A stretch of DNA of 64,000 nt from Streptomyces humi (GTDB lineage: Bacteria; Actinomycetota; Actinomycetes; Streptomycetales; Streptomycetaceae), in contig NZ_LBMU02000089.1 of assembly GCF_001005085.2 (NCBI RefSeq), positions 1 to 64,000 of the forward strand. The letters are read 5' to 3'. The notes under the pieces are model-generated. The model was not told the DNA's origin. It was given only the letters and a program-made list of their open reading frames with translations, and did not search any database. Of the stretch, positions 16,833 through 26,019 are shown piece after piece (positions within the stretch are counted from its first letter, which is position 1; each line of letters begins with the position of its first letter). Made by a program: the position numbers and the translations under genes.

Positions 16833-18337
16833 CTCCGGATCCGGACCCGGCACAGGACCCGACCCGGGACACGGCCCAGGAGCCGGCCCAGGAGCCGGTC
16901 CAGGACGGCGCGCGCCGGCTGGCGCACGCGCCCGTGCTGGACGTCGACCCGCTGCTGGACGACCCGACGACCCGGATCGTGGTGTGCTGCGGCTCGGGCG
17001 GCGTCGGCAAGACGACCACCGCGGCGGCGCTGGGGCTGCGGGCGGCCGAGCGGGGCCGCAAGGTGGTGGTGCTGACCATCGACCCGGCCAAGCGGCTGGC
17101 CCAGTCCATGGGCATCGACTCGCTCGACAACGTGCCGCGGCGGGTGAAGGGCACCGACGGCGACGGCGAACTGCACGCCATGATGCTGGACATGAAGCGC
17201 ACCTTCGACGAGGTCGTGGAGGCGCACGCGGACGCCGAGCGGGCGGCCGCCATCCTCGCCAACCCGTTCTACCAGTCGCTCTCGGCGGGCTTCGCGGGCA
17301 CGCAGGAGTACATGGCGATGGAGAAGCTGGGCCAGCTGCGGGCCCGGGACGAGTGGGACCTGATCGTCGTGGACACCCCGCCCTCCCGCTCCGCGCTGGA
17401 CTTCCTGGACGCGCCGAAGCGGCTCGGCTCCTTCCTGGACGGCAAGCTGATCAGGCTGCTGACCGCACCGGCCAAGCTGGGCGGCCGCGCGGGCATGGCC
17501 TTCCTGAACGTGGGAATGTCGATGATGACCGGCACGCTGGGCAAGCTGCTCGGCGGGCAGCTGCTGAAGGACGTGCAGACGTTCGTGGCCGCGATGGACA
17601 CGACGTTCGGCGGGTTCCGTACGCGCGCGGACGCGACGTACAAGCTGCTCCAGGCGCCCGGTACGGCGTTCCTGGTGGTGGCGGCCCCGGAGCGGGACGC
17701 GCTGCGCGAGGCCGCGTACTTCGTGGAGCGGCTCGCCGCGGAGGACATGCCACTGGTCGGTCTGGTCCTCAACCGTGTCCACGGCAGCGGCGCCGACCGG
17801 CTGTCCGCCGAGCGTGCGATCGCCGCCGCGGAGAATCTCGAGGCCGCGGATCTCGAGGCCGCGGATCACCAGCCCGCGGATCACGAGGCCGGGGAGAACG
17901 AGGCCGGGGAGAACGAGGCCGGGGAAAATCTTGAGGAGTCCCGCATTGTGGATCAGGGGGGAGGGAAAGCTGGACTTCGTAACTCTCCCGACACGTACGG
18001 CAGTTCTGAACCGCCCGCGCCCGCGCCGTCCGGGTCCCGGCCCGACGAATCCCCCTCGTCAGGGCCTGCGGACATGACTGACGAATCCCCCTCGTCATCG
18101 TCATCGCCGGAAAACCCGGACCGCACCGTCGACCAGCTCACCGCAGGCCTGCTGAGGCTGCACGCCGAGCGCATGCAGTTGCTCTCCCGCGAGCAGCGCA
18201 CACGTGACCGCTTCACCGCGCGCCACCCCGAGGTGGCCATGGTGGAGGTGGCCGCGTTGCCCGGCGACGTGCACGACCTCGCGGGACTGCGGGACATCGG
18301 TGACCGGCTCGCGGCCGGCCGGCCGGAGCTGCCGTAG
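16829..18337 (+). CDS. ArsA-family ATPase 2 with low-complexity insertion
   Basis: 502 residues. After a Pro/Asp/Gln-rich leader of about 45 residues comes the Walker A motif GSGGVGKTTTAAALG (about 54-68), TIDPAKRLAQSMG, VVDTPPSRSALDFL (switch II) and LVGLVLNRVHG. After about residue 335 an insert of some 95 residues is composed of EAADLEAADHQPAD and EAGEN repeats and then Ser/Pro-rich sequence; the DNA repeats lie at 17836-17935. The conserved C-terminus resumes at TVDQLTAGLLRLHAERM. The insert is probably flexible and species-specific. ATG 16829 overlaps the stop of ATPase 1. Confidence 0.88.
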   Translation: MTPDPDPAQDPTRDTAQEPAQEPVQDGARRLAHAPVLDVDPLLDDPTTRIVVCCGSGGVGKTTTAAALGLRAAERGRKVVVLTIDPAKRLAQSMGIDSLDNVPRRVKGTDGDGELHAMMLDMKRTFDEVVEAHADAERAAAILANPFYQSLSAGFAGTQEYMAMEKLGQLRARDEWDLIVVDTPPSRSALDFLDAPKRLGSFLDGKLIRLLTAPAKLGGRAGMAFLNVGMSMMTGTLGKLLGGQLLKDVQTFVAAMDTTFGGFRTRADATYKLLQAPGTAFLVVAAPERDALREAAYFVERLAAEDMPLVGLVLNRVHGSGADRLSAERAIAAAENLEAADLEAADHQPADHEAGENEAGENEAGENLEESRIVDQGGGKAGLRNSPDTYGSSEPPAPAPSGSRPDESPSSGPADMTDESPSSSSSPENPDRTVDQLTAGLLRLHAERMQLLSREQRTRDRFTARHPEVAMVEVAALPGDVHDLAGLRDIGDRLAAGRPELP

Positions 18338-18364
18338 ACCTGTCCGGTCCGGCTCACCTCACGG

Positions 18365-18703
18365 CTAGCTCACGGCCGCGTAGTTCTCGTACACCTCGTC
18401 GTTGTCGAGGGGGACGATCCCGGTCCCCCGCTCGTACTCCGAGCGCGCTGTCTCCAGGAGCCTGCGCCAGGAGGTGACGGTGGGCCGCCTGCGCAGCAGT
18501 GCGCGACGCTCCCGCTCCGTCATGCCTCCCCACACGCCGAACTCGACGCGATTGTCCAGCGCATCGGCCAGGCATTCAGTGCGTACCGGACATCCGGTGC
18601 ACACCGCCTTGGCCCTGTTCTGCGCTGCTCCCTGAACGAACAGTTCATCCGGATCGGTAGTGCGGCAGGCAGCCTGCGCACTCCAGTCGGTTACCCAGCC
18701 CAT
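18365..18703 (-). CDS. wblA: WhiB-like regulator WblA
   Basis: 112 residues starting MGWVTDWSAQAACR. The four cluster-binding cysteines are Cys13, Cys35, Cys38 and Cys44 (C-X21-C-X2-C-X5-C), followed by the GVWGG turn and a basic helix RERRALLRRR, as in all WhiB-like [4Fe-4S] proteins. Size, sequence and position between ArsA-like ATPases and a PBP match WblA, a pleiotropic regulator that represses antibiotic production and supports sporulation. Start ATG 18703 is chosen over the upstream frame (to 18760) because it gives the exact family N-terminus. It converges with ATPase 2 (27 bp apart) and diverges from the PBP gene. Confidence 0.93.
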   Translation of the reverse strand: MGWVTDWSAQAACRTTDPDELFVQGAAQNRAKAVCTGCPVRTECLADALDNRVEFGVWGGMTERERRALLRRRPTVTSWRRLLETARSEYERGTGIVPLDNDEVYENYAAVS

Positions 18704-19252
18704 ACCGGCGCCGTCCTCTCCCGAATCGAGGCTCCCCCACGGCGGCAGCGGCATATTCACCGCCGCCAGTTGAGGACGTTACGGAAGGTGGGCACAGCGC
18801 AACACCCCCTTCGGGCCCAATCTTGAATGGCCCGAACGGACTATGGGTAAGCGGCAGATCACCCGCGGGAGTGAGCTGACGACATGCGTGATCATCCCGG
18901 CAAAGCGGGACAGCCGTGGTGCGCCACAACGGACGCCGGATGACACACGAGGCGGATTCGGACACGCCATCAACACATCGCCCGAAAAAAAGTGGGCTGG
19001 TTCCGGAACGATTCGGGGTCGCCGGACGTATTGATACGTGGCCGCACTGCTGTGACAGTTGAGAGCAGCTTAGGCCAAGGCCTGTACGCGTGTCCGGCGA
19101 ATGGCGAGGTAGACCGTTCATGCCGTCGTGCCGTGCGCCGCGTCACGCCCAGTGCGTCGGGCCTGGTCCCGTATGTCACGATCCGGCACTCGAACATCCC
19201 GAGGGCGGCCCGCTCACCCGGAACGCTCATCGCTACGGATTAGGCTGCCCCC
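18704..19252. promoter_or_regulatory. Divergent wblA-PBP regulatory region
   Basis: 549 bp without a supported gene. It contains the near-perfect dyad ACGTAT-TG-ATACGT at 19026-19039, a candidate operator, and a -10-like TAGGCT at 19241-19246, six nt before the PBP start. No Shine-Dalgarno precedes the PBP ATG, suggesting a leaderless transcript. The wblA side probably carries a long 5' leader; I see no defined riboswitch. Confidence 0.5.
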
Positions 19253-21544
19253 ATGCCAAACAAGCGCTCCGGCGGTGGTCTGTCGGCCACGCAGCAGGCC
19301 GCCAAGTTCCTCGGTGTCAGCGTGCTCGCGGGAGCCGTGATGGCGGGCATCGCGCTGCCCGCGGCCGGCGCCCTGGGTCTCGCGGCCAAGGGTTCGGTCC
19401 AGGGCTTCGACGAGATCCCGGCCAACCTGAAGAGCCCGCAGCTCAGTCAGCGCACCAGGATCCTCGACAGCAAGGGCAACCAGATCGCCCAGGTCTACTC
19501 CCGTGACCGCACGGTGGTGGACCTCAAGGACATCTCGCCGTACATGCAGAAGGCGATCGTCGCGATCGAGGACTCGCGCTACTACCAGCACGGCGCCATC
19601 GACCTGAAGGGCGTGCTGCGGGCGCTGAACAAGAACGCGCAGAGCGGCGGCGTCGCCCAGGGCGCGTCCACGCTCACCCAGCAGCTGGTGAAGAACTACT
19701 TCATCGAGGAGGCCGGCGACGACCCGACCAAGGTCGCCGAGGCCACCCAGCAGACCCTGGGCCGCAAGGTCAAGGAGCTGAAGTACGCGATCCAGCTGGA
19801 GGAGAAGCTCGGCAAGAAGAAGATCCTCGAGAACTACCTGAACATCACCTTCTTCGGCGAGCAGGCCTACGGCGTCGAGGCCGCCTCCCAGCGCTACTTC
19901 TCCAAGCACGCCAAGGACCTGACCCTGGAGCAGTCGGCCCTGCTGGCCGGCATCGTCCAGTCACCGAGCCGCTACGACCCGGTCAACGACGAGGCCGAGG
20001 CCACCAAGCGGCGCAACACCGTGCTGGAGCGCATGGCACAGCTCGGCGACATCTCCCAGGCGGAGGCCGACAAGGCCAAGGAAGCACCGCTCGGCCTGCA
20101 TGTCACCCAGCCCAAGAACGGCTGCATCACCGCCACCAAGGGCGCCGGGTTCTTCTGCAAGTACGTCGAGAACGTCTTCCTCACCGACCCGACCTTCGGC
20201 AAGACCCGGGAGGCGCGCGCCAAGCTCTGGAACCAGGGCGGCCTGACCATCCGTACGACACTGGACCCGCAGGCCCAGGACTCGGTGCAGGCCTCGATCA
20301 AGGACCACGTCTACAAGTCCGACTCGGTCGCGGCCGCCGCCACCCTGGTGGAGCCCGGCAGCGGCAAGATCCTGGCGATGGGCCAGTCGAAGCCGTACGG
20401 CTACAGCAAGAACGAGACCGAGTACAACTTCTCGGTCGACCGGGACTACGGCGGCTCCAACTACGGCTTCCCGACGGGTTCGACGTTCAAGCCGTTCGTG
20501 GCCGCGGCCGCCATCGAGGGCGGCAAGTCGGCGACACAGGAGTACTCGTCGCCGTACAAGATGAACTACCCGAGCCCCGTGCAGCAGTGCGACGGCAAGC
20601 AGTGGGTCAACACGACGGGCGAGCAGGTCGAGAACGAGAACGAGTCCGAGGTCGGGCCGTACCAGATGAAGAAGGCGATGGCGAAGTCCATCAACACCTA
20701 CTTCGTCCAGCTGATCTCCGACATCGGCCTGTGCCCGGTGGTCAAGATGACCGACTCGCTCCACGTCCACCAGGGCGACGGCTCGAAGCTCCCGCAGACC
20801 CCGGCCATCGCCCTCGGCGCGATCGGCCTCTCCCCGCTGACCATGGCGAGCGCGTACGCCGCCTTCGCCGACCGCGGCATGTACTGCACGCCGGTCGCCA
20901 TCGAGTCGATCACCCAGAAGATCGGCAACGAGCAGAAGTCGCTGGCCGTGCCCAAGTCGACCTGCTCGCGCGCGATGAGCGAGAAGACCGCCGACACCAT
21001 CAACACCCTGCTGCGCGGTGTGGTCGACTCCGGTACCGGTCAGCAGGCCGGCCTCGACGACCGTGAGAGCGCGGGCAAGACGGGTACGACGGACGCCCGC
21101 AAGAACGCCTGGTTCGTCGGCTACACGCCGAACCTCGCGGGCGCGGTCTGGGTCGGCAGCGCCAAGCAGAACGTCGAGATGACCAACATCACCATCGGCG
21201 GCGTCTACCACTCCGAGGTCTTCGGCGCCGACACCCCGGGCCCGATCTGGAAGGACGCCATGACGGGCGCCCTGGAGGGCAAGGCGGACGAGTCCTTCAA
21301 CCTCATCGACATCCCGGATGAGGGTGATAAGGGAAAAGGCGACAACACCGGCACCGGGGACGGCACCAACGGTGACACCGGTGGCCTGATCGGCGGCCTC
21401 ATCGGCGGTCTGACCGACGGCGGCACGAACGACGGCGGCACGACGGACGGCGGCACCACCCCGACCCCGACGTTCTCCTTCCCCGACGGCTTCATCCAGG
21501 GCAACGGGAACGGCGGCAACGGCAACGGCGGCCGCCGGGGCTGA
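19253..21544 (+). CDS. Class A penicillin-binding protein (transglycosylase-transpeptidase)
   Basis: 763 residues. A short cytoplasmic part and one membrane segment (about residues 20-45) precede a GT51 transglycosylase domain with EDSRYYQHG (catalytic Glu about 106) and GASTLTQQLVKN. The transpeptidase domain has STFK (Ser about 410), SIN (about 479-481) and KTG (about 609-611). The C-terminus has a PBP tail and then a Gly/Asn/Thr-rich low-complexity region (TNDGGTTDGGTT, GNGNGGNGNGG) likely to span the wall. It builds peptidoglycan at the outer face of the membrane. Position next to wblA is conserved in Streptomyces. Confidence 0.93.
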   Translation: MPNKRSGGGLSATQQAAKFLGVSVLAGAVMAGIALPAAGALGLAAKGSVQGFDEIPANLKSPQLSQRTRILDSKGNQIAQVYSRDRTVVDLKDISPYMQKAIVAIEDSRYYQHGAIDLKGVLRALNKNAQSGGVAQGASTLTQQLVKNYFIEEAGDDPTKVAEATQQTLGRKVKELKYAIQLEEKLGKKKILENYLNITFFGEQAYGVEAASQRYFSKHAKDLTLEQSALLAGIVQSPSRYDPVNDEAEATKRRNTVLERMAQLGDISQAEADKAKEAPLGLHVTQPKNGCITATKGAGFFCKYVENVFLTDPTFGKTREARAKLWNQGGLTIRTTLDPQAQDSVQASIKDHVYKSDSVAAAATLVEPGSGKILAMGQSKPYGYSKNETEYNFSVDRDYGGSNYGFPTGSTFKPFVAAAAIEGGKSATQEYSSPYKMNYPSPVQQCDGKQWVNTTGEQVENENESEVGPYQMKKAMAKSINTYFVQLISDIGLCPVVKMTDSLHVHQGDGSKLPQTPAIALGAIGLSPLTMASAYAAFADRGMYCTPVAIESITQKIGNEQKSLAVPKSTCSRAMSEKTADTINTLLRGVVDSGTGQQAGLDDRESAGKTGTTDARKNAWFVGYTPNLAGAVWVGSAKQNVEMTNITIGGVYHSEVFGADTPGPIWKDAMTGALEGKADESFNLIDIPDEGDKGKGDNTGTGDGTNGDTGGLIGGLIGGLTDGGTNDGGTTDGGTTPTPTFSFPDGFIQGNGNGGNGNGGRRG

Positions 21545-21667
21545 CACCCCGCCGCGGACCGGCGGGCCTCCGGGCCTCCGGTCCGCGATCTTGCGGGCCT
21601 CCGGTCCGGCGAGCTTGCGGGCTTCTGGTCCTCCGCGGTCCTTCACGGTCCTCTACGGCCCTCTGTT

Positions 21668-21716
21668 ACGACGGTGGGGCCGCACCTCTTCTCCAGAGGT
21701 GCGGCCCCACCGTCGT
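21668..21716. terminator. Perfect 22-bp stem, 5-nt loop hairpin between convergent genes
   Basis: Bases 21668-21689 pair perfectly with 21695-21716 around the loop TCTCC. It lies between the PBP stop and the stop of the YqeY-type gene, which converge, so it can serve as a bidirectional terminator. There is no T tract. Confidence 0.8.
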
Positions 21717-21780
21717 ACCGCCGTACCGCCGTATGGCCGTACCGCCGTATGGCCGTATGGCATGGCCGTATGGCCGGGAA
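21717..21780. repeat. Tandem CCGTACCG/CCGTATGG repeat
   Basis: About eight imperfect 8-bp units alternating CCGTACCG and CCGTATGG follow the hairpin directly. Upstream, 21560-21660 carries another set of imperfect repeats of CGGGCCTCCGGTCC type. No gene. Confidence 0.75.
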
Positions 21781-21788
21781 CTCGCGGG

Positions 21789-22256
21789 TCAGCTCTGGAG
21801 GTGCTTCTTCACCGAGGCGGCGACCCGGCCGCCCTCGGCCAGGCCGGCCACCTTCGGGTTCACGATCTTCATCACGGCGCCCATGGCCCGCGGCCCCTCG
21901 GCACCCGCCGCCTTCGCCTCCTCGACGGCCTCCGCGACGATCCCGTCCAGCTCCTCGTCGGTGAGCTGCTTGGGCAGGTACCCGGCGAGCACCGCACCCT
22001 CCGCCTTCTCCCGCTCGGCGCTCTCGGCGCGACCACCCTGCGCGAAGGCGTCGGCCGCCTCCCGGCGCTTCTTCGCCTCCTTGGCGATCACCTTCAGCAC
22101 CTCGTCGTCGGAGAGCTCGCGCTTCTGCTTGCCGGCGACCTCCTCGTTGGTGATCGCGGAGAGCGTCATCCGGAGCGTGGCCGAGCGGAGCTCGTCGCGG
22201 CCCTTGATCGCGGCGTTGAGGTCTTCTTGGAGCTTCGACTTGAGCGTGGTGGTCAT
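21789..22256 (-). CDS. GatB/YqeY-domain protein
   Basis: 155 residues starting at ATG 22256 (MTTTLKSKLQEDLNAAIKGR). The helical YqeY fold is recognised by LRMTLSAI, YLPKQLTDEEL and the C-terminal helix GAVMKIVNPKVAGLAEGGRV. This domain resembles the tRNA-binding tail of the GatB amidotransferase subunit, but the free-standing protein has no proven function. It is monocistronic and diverges from the metallophosphoesterase gene. Confidence 0.92.
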   Translation of the reverse strand: MTTTLKSKLQEDLNAAIKGRDELRSATLRMTLSAITNEEVAGKQKRELSDDEVLKVIAKEAKKRREAADAFAQGGRAESAEREKAEGAVLAGYLPKQLTDEELDGIVAEAVEEAKAAGAEGPRAMGAVMKIVNPKVAGLAEGGRVAASVKKHLQS

Positions 22257-22350
22257 GAATGTGATTGTCGCAGGTGCCGCACGAGGAACGCCCGCCGATT
22301 TCGGCACCCGCCGGTCTCTGGGCCCGCTCCGCGTCTGACACGATGGTCAT

Positions 22351-23277
22351 ATGCGCGCTCGATACGGAGTACCCCTGGGAATCGCGGCGTTCGGCGCCGC
22401 CGGTGTGTTGTACGCGGCCGGCTTCGAAGCCCGTTCGTTCCGCCTGCGCCGGGTCACGGTCCCGGTGCTCCCGCCGGGGATGCGCCCGCTGCGCGTGCTC
22501 CAGGTCTCCGACATCCACATGGTGAGCGGCCAGCGCAAGAAGCAGCGGTGGCTGCAATCGCTGGCGGGCCTGCGCCCGGACTTCGTGATCAACACGGGCG
22601 ACAACCTGTCCGACCCGGAGGGCATCCCCGAGGTCCTGGACGCGCTGGGCCCGCTGATGGAGTTCCCGGGCGCGTACGTCTTCGGCTCCAACGACTACTA
22701 CGGCCCCAAGCCGCGCAACCCCGCCCGCTACCTGGCGGAGAAGGTGAGCGGCAAGCACGGTCTGAACGGCAACCCGCCGGTGGTCGGCGCGATCCACCTC
22801 GACTGGGAGGAGCTGCGGGACGGCTTCGACGGGGCGGGCTGGCTGAACCTGACGAACACGCGGGGCGTCCTGAAGGTCGAGGGTGTCTCGGTCGAGCTGA
22901 CCGGCCTGGACGACCCGCACATCAAGCGCGACCGCTACGTACAGGTGGCCGGCGGTCCGTCCGGTACGGCGGACTTCTCGATGGGCGTCGTGCACGCCCC
23001 TTACCTGCGTGTCCTGGACTCCTTCACGGCCGACGGCTACCCGCTGGTCCTCGCCGGCCACACCCACGGCGGTCAGATCTGCGTCCCGTTCTACGGTGCG
23101 CTGGTCACCAACTGCGACCTGGACGCGGACCGGGTGAAGGGCCTGTCCCGGCACACGGCGGAGGGCCGTACCTCCTACCTCCACGTCTCGGCGGGCTGCG
23201 GCACGAACCGCTACACCCCGGTCCGCTTCGCGTGCCCCCCGGAGGCGACGCTGCTGACGCTGGTGGGGCGGGAGTAA
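22351..23277 (+). CDS. Metallophosphoesterase with N-terminal membrane anchor
   Basis: 308 residues. A hydrophobic N-terminus (about residues 5-22) may anchor it. The calcineurin-like dinuclear metal site is complete: SDIHMVSG (about 52), NTGDNLSD (about 80), GSNDYYG (about 110), a histidine in VVHAPY, and GHTHGGQ (about 232-238). This is the YkuE/YaeI-like subgroup; substrates are unknown. The gene lies in the same place beside the PBP and YqeY genes in other Streptomyces as far as I recall. Confidence 0.9.
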   Translation: MRARYGVPLGIAAFGAAGVLYAAGFEARSFRLRRVTVPVLPPGMRPLRVLQVSDIHMVSGQRKKQRWLQSLAGLRPDFVINTGDNLSDPEGIPEVLDALGPLMEFPGAYVFGSNDYYGPKPRNPARYLAEKVSGKHGLNGNPPVVGAIHLDWEELRDGFDGAGWLNLTNTRGVLKVEGVSVELTGLDDPHIKRDRYVQVAGGPSGTADFSMGVVHAPYLRVLDSFTADGYPLVLAGHTHGGQICVPFYGALVTNCDLDADRVKGLSRHTAEGRTSYLHVSAGCGTNRYTPVRFACPPEATLLTLVGRE

Positions 23278-23328
23278 GGGCGTAACCCGCCCGGAGTACA
23301 CCGAAATGCCGTGACCGCATCGCCCTCC

Positions 23329-23334
23329 TACGTT
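23329..23334 (+). promoter_or_regulatory. -10 element of a probable leaderless transcript (Pr6Pr gene)
   Basis: TACGTT lies 6 nt upstream of ATG 23341, the same spacing seen upstream of the PBP and AfsR-like genes. Confidence 0.45.
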
Positions 23335-23340
23335 GAGGGC

Positions 23341-24108
23341 ATGACGGCCCCGATACCCCCGATACCCAGGGACATCCCGGATCTCCCCGCGGTCCCGGGC
23401 ACGCCCGTGCTGTGGCCCGGGCACGTTCCCGCGACGGCGGTGGTGGCCCCCACGCCACGCCCGGTGACCGCCGTGTTCCGCCTGCTGACGGCCGTGCTGG
23501 CGATCTCCGGCGTGGCCCTGGAGCTGCTGCTGGGCAGCCCGGACCGGATCCTGAGCTACTTCGGCGTCCAGGCGGCGATCCTGCTGACCCTGGTCAGCCT
23601 CTCCTCGGCCCGCCGCGCCTGGCAGGCGGGCCGCCCCCTGCCCTCGGCCCTGACCGGTGCGGCTCTGCTGTACGCCGTGATCTCGGCGCTGGTCTACCAC
23701 CTGCTCCTGGGCCACACGACCCCGCCGTTCTCGATGACGGGCTCCACGCACCCGCCGGTGGCCTGGCACGGCCAGTGGCTGGCGTTGCAGCTCCTCTATA
23801 CGGCGGCCCCGCTCGCGGCGGTCGTGGACTGGCTGTTCCTCACCGCTCCCGGTCGGCTCCACCTGCGCCAGACGGCGGCGTGGATGCTGTACCCGCTGGC
23901 CTACCTGACGTACACCCTCGTCCGGGCCGGCCTGCTCCTCCCCGGCACACCGGGCCGCTACCTCTACCCGTTCCTGGACGCGGAGCAGCACGGCTACCGC
24001 GGCACCCTGGCCAACGCGCTCCTGCTGGGCCTCTCCTGCTACGCCCTGGCGGTCCTCCTGGTAGCCCTGGACCACACCCGCCCGAACCCCGTCGGCCGCC
24101 GCCCCTAA
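23341..24108 (+). CDS. Pr6Pr-family six-helix membrane protein
   Basis: 255 residues with a Pro-rich cytoplasmic N-terminus and six hydrophobic segments. Features such as ALVYHLLLG, WLALQLLYTAAPLAAVVDW and the final YALAVLLVALDH fit the Pr6Pr (FAR-17a/AIG1-like) membrane family, annotated in many actinobacteria with no defined function. ATG 23341 is preferred to GTG 23311 because of the leaderless-type -10 at 23329. Confidence 0.78.
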   Translation: MTAPIPPIPRDIPDLPAVPGTPVLWPGHVPATAVVAPTPRPVTAVFRLLTAVLAISGVALELLLGSPDRILSYFGVQAAILLTLVSLSSARRAWQAGRPLPSALTGAALLYAVISALVYHLLLGHTTPPFSMTGSTHPPVAWHGQWLALQLLYTAAPLAAVVDWLFLTAPGRLHLRQTAAWMLYPLAYLTYTLVRAGLLLPGTPGRYLYPFLDAEQHGYRGTLANALLLGLSCYALAVLLVALDHTRPNPVGRRP

Positions 24109-24182
24109 ACCGGATTTCGTCTCCAGCCAGCAGTGGGCTAGAGTAAACGACGTCGCCGCGACAAGCACCACAGCAGCGACAC

Positions 24183-24256
24183 CGGGGTGTAGCGCAGCTT
24201 GGCAGCGCGCTTCGTTCGGGACGAAGAGGTCGTGGGTTCAAATCCCGCCACCCCGA
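24183..24256 (+). tRNA. tRNA-Pro (anticodon CGG)
   Basis: 74 nt with a 7-bp acceptor stem (CGGGGTG with CACCCCG), D arm, anticodon loop TTCGGGA giving anticodon CGG, variable loop AGGTC and T arm GTGGGTTCAAATCCCGC. The discriminator base is A and CCA is not encoded. It marks the right end of the conserved core block. Confidence 0.96.
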
Positions 24257-24263
24257 CGCTAAG

Positions 24264-24299
24264 CAGAGGGCACATACTCACGTGAGTATGTGCCCTCTG
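24264..24299 (+). terminator. Perfect 36-nt palindrome, terminator of tRNA-Pro
   Basis: Two 18-bp arms meet with no spacer (24264-24281 and 24282-24299), 7 bp after the tRNA. In RNA the central bases would form the loop. The adjacent 24359-24403 carries two copies of GGGGTGCCGCATGT. Confidence 0.85.
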
Positions 24300-24412
24300 T
24301 CGTACTCGGGGGCCGCCCTCCCCCTGCGCGCCCGGTACGACGAGGTGACCGGGCGCGGCAGGGGTGCCGCATGTATACGGCGGGGGTGCCGCATGTGTGG
24401 CGTCCGTCGGTG

Positions 24413-24937
24413 TCAGGACGGGCTCTGTGTGACGCCTGGGCCCATGCCGGTCATGTGGACGATGTCGCCGCCCAGCTTGGGCTGGAACGCCTTGAGCACC
24501 TTCGGCTGGGCGCTGACCACCCAGCGCGTTCCGACCAGGTAGGTGCCCTGGTACATGGCGATCGTGTCCAGCCAGGTCTGTTTGTGCCGCTCCTCCGGGA
24601 ACGTCGTGATGAGGTAGTCGCCGCCCTTGGTGTGGCACACGCCCTCGCGCAGTTCCTCCGCCTCGACCCGGATCTTGGGCTTGCACTGCGTCAGGTTCGC
24701 GATGACCTCGACCTTGGCGGGCGCCACGACCTGGGCCTCCTGGGCGGAGACCGTGCGGGTCTTCGAGGACTTGTCGTCGGTGGCGTCGTCCTCGCCGGTG
24801 CAGGCCGCGGTCAGCGGGAGAAGGGCCAGGCTGCCGAGGACGGCCGCTCCGCGAACGAGGCGGCCGGTGGGTGAACGTCGCTGCTGCTGGGGCACGAAAG
24901 GCTCCGAATCATCGCGGTTGCGCGGGTGAAGGGACAT
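24413..24937 (-). CDS. Secreted lipoprotein of unknown function
   Basis: 174 residues. A basic N-terminus, hydrophobic stretch GAAVLGSLALLPL and lipobox LTAAC (Cys about 46) predict a signal peptidase II lipoprotein. The mature part holds two cysteines (QCKPK and VCHTKG) that could form a disulfide, a compact domain with YLITTFPEE and GTYLVGTRWVVS, and no known catalytic motif. I recall similar hypothetical lipoproteins in Streptomyces. It stands alone, facing the tRNA. Confidence 0.82.
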   Translation of the reverse strand: MSLHPRNRDDSEPFVPQQQRRSPTGRLVRGAAVLGSLALLPLTAACTGEDDATDDKSSKTRTVSAQEAQVVAPAKVEVIANLTQCKPKIRVEAEELREGVCHTKGGDYLITTFPEERHKQTWLDTIAMYQGTYLVGTRWVVSAQPKVLKAFQPKLGGDIVHMTGMGPGVTQSPS

Positions 24938-25338
24938 CCCCGAAGGGGGGTACGGCCGAGTGCCGACGGGTGTTCAGCGCGTGGGTACAGGGCGGGAGGC
25001 TTTTGGGCGGATGCGGCGCGGGTTTGCCGGCCGGTGCCGGTGCCGGTGCTCTACCGCGCGCGCGGGCCCGTGCCGGACGCCGCCGGTCAGCGGCGGAACG
25101 TCTGGAGGGCGGCCGAGTCGGTGTGCGGGCCGAGGCGGGGCTCCAGGCGTCTCTCGCCGGCTGCGGACGGGCCGCGCGGGAGGGTGTGCCGGACTCCGTG
25201 GCCGCTGCGGCGACAGAGCCCGGCTGCGGTGCGCCGGCCGACAGCGGTGCGTCGACCGGGCAGCCATAGCCATGCGCCCCGACCGGGTCGGCTCCGGCCG
25301 GGTCGGCTCATCGGTGGCGGCCGGGCTTCGGTCAGTGG

Positions 25339-25960
25339 GTGCGGAGTGTGGCGGTGTACACGTCCGTACGGTTCATCCGTACGGTTCAGCGGTGCGCCCG
25401 AGTGGGTCTCGGTGAGCATCGCCCGTACTCCCTTGCCGTCCGCCACCAGGCCTTGGTAGTCGCCCAGGAAGTAGCCTCCGGCCAACGGCGCCCTCAGCCA
25501 GTCGAAGACGCGCGAGATCCGCCGTTCGGTGCGGAGCTTCGGGTTTCCGTGCGGCAGCGTGGCCAGTCGGTAGGCGGTGTGTCCGCGCCGCCGGGGGCGC
25601 ACAGGCTGAACGGCAGCGTGCTCCGGTGGAAGGTGCGGCCGTCCGTGGTCCAGCCGGCCGCCAGGCCGCGGGCGCCGCCGTCGTTCCAGCGGTCCTGCTG
25701 GAACACGGTGACCACCCGTTTGCGCTCGCGCGGATCGACGGACAGGTACGGCTCGACCTCGGTACCGGGGTGGACGACGCTGTCGGGGGACCTCGCTCCG
25801 TCGGTGCACCACGCGTACGGGTCGCCCTGGGACACCTTGACCAGCGGTGTGCCGTCGGGGCCCCGGTCCGCCGCGGCGGGGGTCGGGGCTACTCCGCCTG
25901 GTCCTATTCGGCGCTGCGGGCGGTGCCCTTGATGGGCCGAACGACGGAGTCTTCCCCGTG
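25339..25960 (-). pseudogene. Remnant of a BNR/sialidase-like secreted protein
   Basis: Two frames together resemble one protein. Frame A (about 25960-25580) reads PDGTPLVKVSQGDPYAWC, VEPYLSVDPRERKRVVTVFQ, QDRWNDGGARGLAAGWTTDG and TFHRSTLPFSLCAPGG; this is the N-terminal blade of BNR-repeat exo-sialidase-like proteins. Then the frame changes and frame B (about 25570-25340) gives FDWLRAPLAGGYFLGDYQGL and VRAMLTETHSG, their C-terminal part. The centre, normally some 200 residues, is missing and no signal peptide or start is visible. I therefore call it a frameshifted, internally deleted pseudogene. The stretch 24938-25338 contains no gene I can support. Confidence 0.65.
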
Positions 25961-26019
25961 GGGGCTCGACTGTCGGGGAGCAGGCCGCGGGTGCGCTGTC
26001 CGGTCAGGTGATGGTCCGG

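Noticed and set aside
15855..18337. Arsenic-resistance operon
   Set aside because: The two ATPases resemble ArsA, but no ArsB, ArsR or ArsC is present and the pair is a conserved neighbour of wblA.
24183..24256. Integrated mobile element at tRNA-Pro
   Set aside because: No integrase gene and no second copy of the tRNA 3' end were seen in the window.
25900..25975. A minus-strand frame ending VVRPIKGTARSAE, recalling a chorismate-binding motif
   Set aside because: Only a few residues match and no surrounding anthranilate/PABA synthase sequence is present.
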